A DNA stretch of 8,834 bases. Origin: Erysipelothrix sp. UBA3383. Its GTDB lineage: Bacteria; Bacillota_I; Bacilli_A; Erysipelotrichales; Erysipelotrichaceae. The stretch covers positions 8,424-17,257 of the forward strand of contig DEPV01000047.1 of NCBI GenBank assembly GCA_002358955.1. The letters are read 5' to 3'. This document shows, in pieces, positions 1-4,762 of this stretch (its first letter is position 1; every line of letters starts with the position of its first letter). The notes beneath the pieces were generated by a model. The model ran no database searches. It saw only the letters and a program-made list of their open reading frames with translations, and had not been told where the DNA came from. A program made the position numbers and the translations under genes.

Positions 1-185
1 GCATCTTCATAACCTTTGCTGGCTTCCTTAAATACGATGACATTTTTCATCTCATCTTGGATGTAACGCAGGTTTCGCTCCTTTGCAAATGCAACGACAT
101 AATCGCTGATTGCTGCTTCATTAAATGATGCTCTTGGAATTAAAGATATTTCTCTAAAATAACGCATTGCTGTAGATTCTTTCAT
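1..185 (-). CDS. pepD: Aminoacyl-histidine dipeptidase (PepD-like, M20 family), 5' part only
   Basis: The first 61 residues are visible before the gene leaves the left edge. They read MKESTAMRYFREISLIPRAS, then an NEAAISDYVVAFAKERNL segment and an IQDEMKNVIVFK segment. This matches the N-terminus of bacterial PepD/Xaa-His dipeptidases, cytosolic zinc peptidases that cleave dipeptides such as beta-Ala-His (family knowledge). The metal-binding residues lie beyond the window, so catalysis cannot be checked here. The start is the ATG at 183-185, preceded by AAAGGAG at a spacing of about 5 bases. The gene is divergent from mscL with a short shared promoter region. Identification rests on the N-terminal pattern alone; another M20 peptidase is possible. 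Confidence 0.75.
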   Translation of the reverse strand, partial: MKESTAMRYFREISLIPRASFNEAAISDYVVAFAKERNLRYIQDEMKNVIVFKEASKGYED

Positions 186-216
186 GTTTTCTCCTTTACG
201 TTTAAATAATGACTCT

Positions 217-225
217 ATCATATCA
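217..225 (-). promoter_or_regulatory. Extended -10 promoter for pepD
   Basis: On the minus strand TGATATGAT is a TGn-TATGAT extended -10 element. It places a start point near 210, about 25 bases before the pepD ATG. The -35 region is weak (TTAGCC near 242-247), as is common for extended -10 promoters. Confidence 0.4.
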
Positions 226-232
226 TATACCT

Positions 233-264
233 TTGTTTACAGGCTAACTTATGTTAAATTATAT
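233..264 (+). promoter_or_regulatory. Possible mscL promoter
   Basis: Two overlapping candidates are visible. TTTACA (236-241) lies 17 bases before TTATAT (259-264). Alternatively, TTGTTT (233-238) precedes an extended -10, TGT-TAAATT (252-260). Neither is strong, and the first would leave a leader of only about 12 bases. The region also carries the divergent pepD promoter. Confidence 0.3.
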
Positions 265-282
265 CTAAACACAGGAGGGAAT

Positions 283-687
283 ATGAAAAACTTTATTAAA
301 GAATTCAAAGAATTTGCAATGCGTGGTAATGCGATTGAACTGGCAATTGGGGTTGTATTAGGTTCAAGCTTTGGAGCCATCGTAAATTCACTGGTTGCTG
401 ATATTATCACACCGCTGATCAGTTTACTGACGGCTGGAGCTGATTTTACAACTCTGGCAATTACACTGAAAGATGGTCCAGAACCATTACTCTTGACCTA
501 TGGAAACTTCATCCAAGCAGGCTTCACTTTCATTCTGACATCACTTGCAATCTTCTCCATGATTAAAGTCATGAACAGACTTGCAAAGAAACCTGAAGAA
601 ATTGAAGAAGAGGAAGAAGCAACACCTGAAGATATCGTTTTATTACAGGCGATTCTTACTGAATTAAAAGCACAAAAAAAACAATAG
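283..687 (+). CDS. mscL: Large-conductance mechanosensitive channel MscL
   Basis: MscL is a homopentameric inner-membrane channel that opens under membrane tension and releases solutes during hypo-osmotic shock. The 134-residue product has the family layout: an N-terminal amphipathic helix (KNFIKEFKEFAMRGN), TM1 at about 17-46 with the pore pattern ELAIGVVLGSSFGAIV (L20, G23 and V24 match E. coli L19, G22 and V23), a periplasmic-type loop, TM2 at about 75-100 (YGNFIQAGFTFILTSLAIF), and a charged C-terminal bundle helix after an EEIEEEEEA linker. The start is the ATG at 283 because AGGAGG lies 5 bases upstream (273-278) and the family N-terminus begins there. An in-frame extension back to 184 lacks a ribosome binding site and would overlap pepD. 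The stop codon lies inside the terminator hairpin. The gene appears monocistronic. Confidence 0.97.
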   Translation: MKNFIKEFKEFAMRGNAIELAIGVVLGSSFGAIVNSLVADIITPLISLLTAGADFTTLAITLKDGPEPLLLTYGNFIQAGFTFILTSLAIFSMIKVMNRLAKKPEEIEEEEEATPEDIVLLQAILTELKAQKKQ

Positions 688-708
688 ACTGCAATCTATT
701 GTTTTTTT
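674..708 (+). terminator. mscL terminator overlapping its stop codon
   Basis: The perfect stem CAATAGA/TCTATTG (682-688 with 695-701) has a 6-base loop and is flanked by an A tract (674-680) and T tract (702-708). It is an intrinsic terminator for the plus strand. The flanking symmetry could let it work in both directions. The TAG stop (685-687) is part of the stem. Confidence 0.85.
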
Positions 709-722
709 CTGTCTCTTAAAGT

Positions 723-758
723 AAAAAAAAATAACACCATTATGTTAGTGTTATTTTT
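723..758 (-). terminator. Terminator of the small minus-strand RNA, possibly bidirectional
   Basis: The stem ATAACAC/GTGTTAT (731-737 with 748-754) has a 10-base loop and is extended by A-T pairs on both sides. On the minus strand it ends in eight T residues (730-723), and on the plus strand in five (754-758). It most likely ends leftward transcripts and backs up the mscL terminator. Confidence 0.75.
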
Positions 759-771
759 CAATTTATAAAGC

Positions 772-828
772 TTAATGCTTCATAAATTTTGGTCTCTCCC
801 AAACCATTTCACCACATCCAAGATTCAT
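772..828 (-). CDS. Possible 18-residue micropeptide within the small RNA
   Basis: The ORF encodes MNLGCGEMVWERPKFMKH and ends in TAA. It starts about 12 bases after the predicted transcription start, with only a poor Shine-Dalgarno (AAGACG). An internal ATG at 805-807 (MVWERPKFMKH) has GGTG upstream. The start codon lies in the loop of the first hairpin, and the last codons form one side of the 12-bp hairpin. The W-x-x-P-K-F pattern faintly recalls short leader motifs in some ribosomally made modified peptides, but no maturase or transporter is nearby. Translation is speculative. Confidence 0.2.
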   Translation of the reverse strand: MNLGCGEMVWERPKFMKH

Positions 829-846
829 CACGTCTTGAACAATATT

Positions 847-874
847 AGTATACCACTTTCAAATATAATTGCAA
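847..874 (-). promoter_or_regulatory. Strong promoter for the small RNA
   Basis: Minus-strand TTGCAA (869-874), a 16-base spacer and TATACT (847-852) preceded by TGG give both a -35 and an extended -10. The expected start is near 840. No protein gene of normal size follows on that strand before the terminator at 723. Confidence 0.7.
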
Positions 875-890
875 GCATTATGAAAGGTTT

Positions 891-906
891 GTGAAGTTTA
901 TTTCAC
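891..906. repeat. Small inverted repeat upstream of the sRNA promoter
   Basis: GTGAA-6-TTCAC lies about 17 bases upstream of the -35 element of the sRNA promoter and 33 bases after the aminotransferase stop. It could be an operator half-site pair or a weak hairpin at the end of the aminotransferase mRNA. No clear intrinsic terminator for that gene is visible; an AT-only hairpin (about 917-936) is the only other candidate. Confidence 0.3.
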
Positions 907-938
907 TTTTAGACCAAAATAAGCGATTTATTATTTCA

Positions 939-2066
939 TTACAAACTTTGTGTAAATTGTATCAAACGTTTTAGACCCTCTTCAACGATTTCATCAGAGC
1001 CTCCGTATGAAATTCGAACGTAACCTTCTGTTCCAAAATAGATCCCTGGCACAACTACAAGACGTGTACTTGCTGCCATCTGTTCTGCAAAAGTAATGGA
1101 ATCCATGCCATACTTTTTAATATTAATAAACACATAGAATGCCCCATCAGGATATGCATATTCAATGTCATGGGCATCCAGTTGTGCAAGCACCACAGCA
1201 CGTTTATCATGATAATAAGACACCATATCTGAAACATCAAGATCAAGCGCTGTAAGACACGCTTTCTGAGTGAAGTTTGAGACTCCAGTTACTACATTTT
1301 GGTGTAATTTGTGCATGGTATCCATCAATTGCAATGGTGCAATCACATAACCCACACGCCACCCTGTCATAGCATGACTCTTAGAAAAACTGCTGACAAC
1401 AATAATACGATCACGGTATTGTTCAATTTGACGGAATGTAACATAATCCACATCATAAACCATAGTACGGTAAACTTCATCCAAAATAACATAGACATCA
1501 GGATACAGTTCTAAAAGTGCAATTAAAGCATCAAAGCTTTCTTGACTGAAGATGGTTCCTGTAGGGTTATTGGGTGAAGCAAAAACAATGGCCTTTGTCT
1601 TGGCACTGGCTTTAAATAACAAGGCTTCTTTATTAATTTGGAAATTTGTTTCAGAAATATCCAAAAGAATAGGTTTTGCCTTTGCCATGCTTACTTGTGA
1701 TTGATACAGCGGAAAGCTAGGTGTAGGAATGATAACTTCATCCCCTTCATCAATAACACTCCAAAGTGCTAGTAAAAGCCCCTCTGTTGCCCCATTAACA
1801 ACAATGACTTGATCACTGCTAAATGACTCGCCAAAAGCCTGAGATTCAAGTTTTGCAATCTTAGTGCGTAAATCAGTGTTTCCCATTGCTGGTGGATAAT
1901 GGGTATGATTATCAGCCAAAGCTTGTACTGCTGCATCTTTAATGGCTTGAGGTGTATCTAAATCCGGTTCTCCAATGGTTAGAAAAACCATATCCTCTTC
2001 ATTTTGATAACGTGCTGCAAAAGCACGAATTCCAGAAAGTTCTACATTCTCAATACTAGATTTCAT
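939..2066 (-). CDS. PLP-dependent class I aminotransferase
   Basis: A 375-residue cytosolic aminotransferase of fold type I, which moves an amino group between an amino acid and a 2-oxo acid using pyridoxal phosphate. Visible landmarks in order are the N-terminal TIGEPDLDTP strand, the ATEG phosphate-binding turn near 93-96, SPNNPTG (164-170), the cofactor-contacting aspartate in VILDEVYR (D196), the Schiff-base lysine K229 in SSFSKSHAMTGWRVGY, and the substrate-carboxylate arginine R351 in YVRISYGG. Length is normal. The exact substrate cannot be read from sequence; AraT-, PatA- or aspartate-type are all possible. The start is the ATG at 2064-2066, preceded by GGAG at about 8 bases; an in-frame ATG at 2096 has no such site. 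It overlaps the end of the upstream gene by 11 bases, so translation is probably coupled. Confidence 0.93.
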   Translation of the reverse strand: MKSSIENVELSGIRAFAARYQNEEDMVFLTIGEPDLDTPQAIKDAAVQALADNHTHYPPAMGNTDLRTKIAKLESQAFGESFSSDQVIVVNGATEGLLLALWSVIDEGDEVIIPTPSFPLYQSQVSMAKAKPILLDISETNFQINKEALLFKASAKTKAIVFASPNNPTGTIFSQESFDALIALLELYPDVYVILDEVYRTMVYDVDYVTFRQIEQYRDRIIVVSSFSKSHAMTGWRVGYVIAPLQLMDTMHKLHQNVVTGVSNFTQKACLTALDLDVSDMVSYYHDKRAVVLAQLDAHDIEYAYPDGAFYVFINIKKYGMDSITFAEQMAASTRLVVVPGIYFGTEGYVRISYGGSDEIVEEGLKRLIQFTQSL

Positions 2067-2445
2067 GTGTATATCTCCAATCATCATAACTATCAAGAGC
2101 GATTAGTGGCACTTGTTTACCTTGTACATTCAATACAGTATGACCAAATGGATTAGCATACTGTCCTAACCATGAATTAAACTGACCAAAGATACGAGCA
2201 ATGATGGTAGCATTCCATCGGTATTCCGAAGACACCCCCACTACAACAATGGTATCAAATGACAATGCCAGTATTTCTTCACGTAATGCTCCAATCATCT
2301 CCGGATGCATCGTTTCATAAATGGTCATGATTTCATCCGATTCAATCCCTTTTCTTAAATCAATATAATGATATTGAATTCCTAAATCATCCAATTGTTT
2401 GATTGGTGCGGGTCCATCACCCAACACTAAATATTGTTTGCTCAT
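2056..2445 (-). CDS. Conserved-looking hypothetical protein, 129 aa
   Basis: Not recognised. The product is soluble, with no signal peptide or membrane segment. It opens with a beta strand and glycine-rich turn (KQYLVLGDGPAP), then a second strand (YHYIDLRKG), a helix, and a third hydrophobic strand (DTIVVVGVSSEY). A W-rich second half follows (RWNATIIARIF, NSWLGQYANPFG) and it ends DDWRYTHEI. The alternating strands suggest a small alpha/beta, perhaps flavodoxin- or Rossmann-like, domain, but that is inference. The ATG at 2443-2445 is chosen because AAGGAG sits 8 bases upstream; an in-frame GTG at 2454 overlaps that site. It is the first gene of a two-gene unit with the aminotransferase, overlapping it by 11 bases, which hints at a shared metabolic role. 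Confidence 0.75.
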   Translation of the reverse strand: MSKQYLVLGDGPAPIKQLDDLGIQYHYIDLRKGIESDEIMTIYETMHPEMIGALREEILALSFDTIVVVGVSSEYRWNATIIARIFGQFNSWLGQYANPFGHTVLNVQGKQVPLIALDSYDDWRYTHEI

Positions 2446-2468
2446 ATGCCACACTCCTTTTGTTCATT

Positions 2469-2477
2469 ATTCTATCA
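2469..2477 (-). promoter_or_regulatory. Extended -10 promoter for the 129-aa gene and aminotransferase
   Basis: Minus-strand TGATAGAAT is a TGn-TAGAAT extended -10 with no clear -35. It would start transcription about 15-20 bases before the ATG at 2445. Confidence 0.45.
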
Positions 2478-2527
2478 CAATATCATAAATTTATCTCTTA
2501 TAATGAAAGAGAATTGAATGATTTATA

Positions 2528-2536
2528 TGCTATAAT
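2528..2536 (+). promoter_or_regulatory. Extended -10 promoter for dacA
   Basis: TGCTATAAT is a perfect TGn-TATAAT element with no strong -35 (AGAGAA at the expected distance). It gives a leader of about 20 bases carrying AAAGGGG before the ATG at 2562. It is divergent from the 2469-2477 promoter, about 50 bases away. Confidence 0.6.
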
Positions 2537-2561
2537 ATTTGAGATATAAAGGGGACCATGT

Positions 2562-3872
2562 ATGAAACAAATATTATTAATGAGCTTGGTCTTAATTCTG
2601 GGTTTCACCACAGGAATTAAGGCAGACAATGAGAATCAGGAACCGGTAGAAACCTACCCCTATCCTGTTAACTTTGAAACACTACCCATGGTAAGTGAGA
2701 ATTACATCTTAGTAGATCGTAAGACGGGTGTTATTGTTGGTGGTAAAAACATTGATGAAAAAGTACACTTTGCATCCATTACAAAAGTCTTTACAGCACT
2801 GGCTGCTTTAGAACGTATTGAAAGTGAAGGCAAGTCACTCTCTGATCAGATGGTGATTTCTCCAAATATTTTCCCAATTGATACCTACCTTACCATTGCA
2901 CAATTCAATCCAGATGATAAATTCACTTATGATGATGTTATTTATGGCTTGATGTTACCTTCAGGTGCTGATGCTGCTAATGCACTGAGTTATGATTTAA
3001 CAGGAAGTAGTGAAGGACTTGCTGATGATATGAACCAATTGGCTCAAAAAATTGGAATGACCAATACTCACTTTACCAATGTTACAGGTGCAGATGATGA
3101 TGCTCACCTCTCAACAGTTAAAGATTTAGCACTAGGACTTGAATATGCATTAGAAAATGAAGATTTCATGCGTTATTACAAGGCTGATCGTCACACCTCA
3201 GCACCATCACGCATGCATAAAAATGGAATCTCATGGGTTGACTCTACTTTAGAAAGAGCTCAAGCCAATAATTATTCACAAATTATCGGTGCTAAATCAG
3301 GGACTACTCAAGCTGCAGAGCGTTCAGTATCGCTTCTGATTGATTCAAAGGGTGATGAGTATATTTACATCAGTACCAATGCAACCCTCAATCAAGCACC
3401 ATCCATCGTAGTGCATGATGCCATGAAGGTTGTAAATGATCTAGAAATGAACTACCAACGTTATGAACTGTATCTTGAAAATCAAACCATTGATTCAAAG
3501 AAAGTTCTTGGACTTGCACATCCTTTAGAATTTAAATTTCCAATGAGCCAACTCTATTATCTGGATGCAACTCAAAACCCTAATTCAATCCGTTATGAAT
3601 TCATCGACACACCATCTTTCGCCATCAAAGGCATTAAAAAAGGTGATAAGATTGCAACAATGAATGTCTATCATGAAGAAGATCTGATTTATACAGAAGC
3701 AGTCTATGCTCAAACTGACACGAACTTAAGTGTTCTGATGATCTTACTGCTTGTCGTACTGACATTACTTGGAATTACATTGATTGTGCTTCTAGTAGCA
3801 TTAATCTATTCAGCAATCATGCGTAAATTGAATCGAACACGTCGTAAGAAGACACTAAGAAATAATCGTTAA
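2562..3872 (+). CDS. dacA: D-alanyl-D-alanine carboxypeptidase (S11, PBP5-like)
   Basis: A 436-residue low-molecular-weight penicillin-binding protein that trims the terminal D-Ala from peptidoglycan stem peptides outside the membrane. Domains: signal peptide at about 1-21 (MKQILLMSLVLILGFTTGIKA), S11 catalytic domain at about 40-290, C-terminal beta domain at about 295-382, transmembrane helix at about 390-418 and a basic cytoplasmic tail (RKLNRTRRKK). The catalytic motifs are S72-I-T-K75, S134-G-A136 (where many S11 enzymes have S-x-N) and K245-S-G-T-T (more often KTG). The C-terminal helix spans the membrane rather than being the short amphipathic anchor of E. coli PBP5. The start is the ATG at 2562 with GGGG about 7 bases upstream. 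An ATG 4 bases earlier is out of frame. The gene is monocistronic between its own promoter and terminator. Assignment to dacA rather than dacF or another paralogue is uncertain. Confidence 0.92.
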   Translation: MKQILLMSLVLILGFTTGIKADNENQEPVETYPYPVNFETLPMVSENYILVDRKTGVIVGGKNIDEKVHFASITKVFTALAALERIESEGKSLSDQMVISPNIFPIDTYLTIAQFNPDDKFTYDDVIYGLMLPSGADAANALSYDLTGSSEGLADDMNQLAQKIGMTNTHFTNVTGADDDAHLSTVKDLALGLEYALENEDFMRYYKADRHTSAPSRMHKNGISWVDSTLERAQANNYSQIIGAKSGTTQAAERSVSLLIDSKGDEYIYISTNATLNQAPSIVVHDAMKVVNDLEMNYQRYELYLENQTIDSKKVLGLAHPLEFKFPMSQLYYLDATQNPNSIRYEFIDTPSFAIKGIKKGDKIATMNVYHEEDLIYTEAVYAQTDTNLSVLMILLLVVLTLLGITLIVLLVALIYSAIMRKLNRTRRKKTLRNNR

Positions 3873-3878
3873 AGATAT

Positions 3879-3929
3879 AAAAAGCTCCTTGATAAAATAC
3901 AATCTTGTATTTTAAGCCAAGGAGCTTTT
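3879..3929. terminator. Bidirectional terminator between convergent genes
   Basis: A long two-part hairpin. The outer stem is AAAAGCTCCTTG with CAAGGAGCTTTT. The inner stem is AAAATACAA/TTGTATTTT around a TC turn. Flanking A and T runs give a U tract on both strands. It sits 7 bases after the dacA stop and just before the end of the convergent gene at 3931, and serves both. Confidence 0.9.
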
Positions 3930-3930
3930 C

Positions 3931-4332
3931 TTATGGACAAATCAATTCTGAATCGATTTTATAATCTGTAATACTGAATGGTGTTTTTGGGTAGATAATG
4001 ACCCCACTTTTATCAGGATCACAAACATTACCTTCTGGATCTTGAAATTCATTCAATACATCAGCATATTCTTCAGGGTTAAAACGTGACAAGTTCTCAA
4101 TGTTGATCTTAATCCCTGTTTCGGTATACTCTTGTAAGAAATTATCGATCTCTTCCTGAGTTTTTCCCTGTGTCATGTGCGTGTAATAAAAATTCTCATA
4201 GAAGTCCGAAGCAATCACATGAATCTTTTTCTCAAGTGCAGATTCCTTAGGTTTTGATACATTGATATAAACCACAATACTTGCTAATAGAACAAGTGCT
4301 AAAGCTACAATCCATACGCGTTTTTCTTTCAT
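3931..4332 (-). CDS. Small membrane-anchored extracytoplasmic protein, unknown function
   Basis: Not recognised. The 133-residue product starts MKEKR, followed by one hydrophobic segment at about 7-24 (VWIVALALVLLASIVVYI). This is an uncleaved anchor or a signal peptide without an obvious cleavage site or lipobox. A hydrophilic, acidic outer domain of about 105 residues follows, with an EEIDNFLQEY helix. Its two cysteines (C104 in GNVCDPD and C132 near the C-terminus, LICP) could form a disulfide. The start is the ATG at 4330-4332, preceded by GGGGGA at 5 bases; a longer in-frame start at 4359 lies inside the predicted -10. It has its own promoter immediately after the ncRNA terminator and converges on dacA with a shared terminator. 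Nothing in the context assigns a role. Confidence 0.8.
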   Translation of the reverse strand: MKEKRVWIVALALVLLASIVVYINVSKPKESALEKKIHVIASDFYENFYYTHMTQGKTQEEIDNFLQEYTETGIKINIENLSRFNPEEYADVLNEFQDPEGNVCDPDKSGVIIYPKTPFSITDYKIDSELICP

Positions 4333-4358
4333 ACAATTCCCCCGTGATACTCTAGTCA

Positions 4359-4387
4359 AGTATAAATCATTTTATACAGGCTTACAA
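4359..4387 (-). promoter_or_regulatory. Promoter of the membrane-protein gene with an overlapping palindrome
   Basis: Minus-strand TTGTAA (4382-4387), a 17-base spacer and TATACT (4359-4364) predict a start near 4352 and a leader of about 20 bases. A perfect inverted repeat GTATAAA-TCAT-TTTATAC (4360-4377) covers the -10 and part of the spacer, an operator-like position. Confidence 0.65.
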
Positions 4388-4392
4388 TAGAT

Positions 4393-4413
4393 TAAAACCC
4401 GGTATACACCGGG
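4393..4413 (-). terminator. Terminator of the 267-nt RNA candidate
   Basis: CCCGGT/ACCGGG (4413-4408 with 4403-4398) with a GUAU loop, followed by UUUUAAU on the minus strand. It is the most GC-rich hairpin in the window. It lies only 6 bases from the -35 of the next gene. Confidence 0.85.
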
Positions 4414-4660
4414 CTAGAAAGGAACTGATTTAAGTATAGGCAATATAACTCAATCAGTTAAAACAAAACCATGTCTGGCTTTGCTATGGTTCATATTTAA
4501 AAGACTAGGCTCTTTTAAATATGGTAACACAAACACGCAAACCATCCTGGCAGTGACGATTTGGGTTTCTGTTCAGTGGAGACAATGAGCCTTATCTTAT
4601 TCATTTATAAGATAAGTGCCATGATTCCATATTATAGATGCATGATCAGACCTACATCTA
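4393..4660 (-). ncRNA. Candidate structured non-coding RNA, about 267 nt
   Basis: This gene-free interval sits between a promoter (4666-4695) and a terminator (4393-4413) on the minus strand. Stems read from the transcript are UAGAUGUA/UGCAUCUA near the 5' end (4660-4653 with 4642-4635), a perfect 10-bp CUUAUCUUAU stem (4616-4607 with 4600-4591, 6-base loop), a perfect 13-bp stem (4523-4511 with 4504-4492, loop GCCUAG), an 8-bp AACUGAUU/AAUCAGUU stem (4459-4452 with 4430-4423), and the terminator. Two AUGGUU copies flank one AACCAU, allowing alternative pairings. No ORF above about 30 codons is credible. It lacks the hallmarks of tmRNA (T-loop, tag), RNase P RNA (GAGGAAAGUC), SRP RNA (GGAAGGAAGCA) and T-box leaders (GGGUGG). 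It may be a divergent 6S or an undescribed class. The following gene has its own promoter after the terminator, so a free-standing RNA is favoured over a leader. Confidence 0.65.
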
Positions 4661-4665
4661 GACAC

Positions 4666-4695
4666 ATTGTAACACAGGAATGTAAGCGTTGTCAT
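4666..4695 (-). promoter_or_regulatory. Promoter of the 267-nt RNA candidate
   Basis: Minus-strand ATGACA (4690-4695), an 18-base spacer and TACAAT (4666-4671) predict a start near 4659. It follows the trmD terminator by about 30 bases, so the RNA is an independent unit. Confidence 0.65.
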
Positions 4696-4726
4696 TGCTA
4701 AAGATGCATTATGTGAAGAAATCGTG

Positions 4727-4756
4727 AAAAAGGTCTTAAGTTTGTACTTAAGACCC
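4727..4756 (-). terminator. Terminator of the rpsP-trmD operon
   Basis: The perfect 9-bp stem GGTCTTAAG/CTTAAGACC (4755-4747 with 4740-4732) has a 6-base loop and is followed by UUUUU on the minus strand. It starts 7 bases after the trmD stop. Confidence 0.9.
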
Positions 4757-4762
4757 TATATA

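Larger units (their letters stand above)
723..841 (-). ncRNA. Candidate small structured RNA, about 115 nt
   Basis: A self-contained unit on the minus strand: promoter (847-874), then about 115 transcribed bases, then a U8 terminator. Three hairpins precede the terminator. UUCAAGA/UCUUGGA pairs 839-833 with 823-817. UGGUUU/AGACCA pairs 806-801 with 795-790. A 12-bp stem pairs 788-777 with 771-760, with loop AUUAA. Each stem has one G-U wobble in the minus-strand transcript that would be an A-C mismatch on the other strand; this weakly supports the direction. No Rfam class was recognised. It could be a trans-acting sRNA, or a tiny mRNA for the 18-codon ORF inside it. The unit has no downstream gene on its strand before the terminator, so a riboswitch or leader role is unlikely. 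Confidence 0.55.
4333..4762. other. Gene-free interval of 430 bases, content listed
   Basis: From right to left this holds the trmD terminator, the promoter, body and terminator of the 267-nt RNA candidate, then the promoter and leader of the small membrane-protein gene. Little of it is unexplained apart from about 30 bases between the trmD terminator and the RNA promoter. Confidence 0.7.

Noticed and set aside
184..282. N-terminal extension of mscL
   Set aside because: It would overlap the divergent pepD start, has no ribosome binding site, and contains the AGGAGG that serves the ATG at 283.
1055..1246. 63-codon minus-strand ORF
   Set aside because: Alternative frame within the aminotransferase gene; Met- and Leu-rich, with no start signal.
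1311..1514. 67-codon plus-strand ORF
   Set aside because: It lies wholly antisense to the well-supported aminotransferase gene, has no ribosome binding site and shows low-complexity, His/Asn/Ile-rich content typical of a reverse-strand shadow.
4450..4545. 31-codon minus-strand ORF inside the 267-nt RNA (starts MVCVFVLPYLKEP)
   Set aside because: It has no properly spaced ribosome binding site, and its codons coincide with the 13-bp hairpin, so the sequence is better explained by RNA structure.
4393..4660. tmRNA, RNase P RNA, SRP RNA or T-box leader
   Set aside because: I looked for a T-arm-like GGTTCGA, GAGGAAAGTC, GGAAGGAAGCA and GGGTGG on both strands and saw none. A divergent 6S RNA cannot be excluded by eye.
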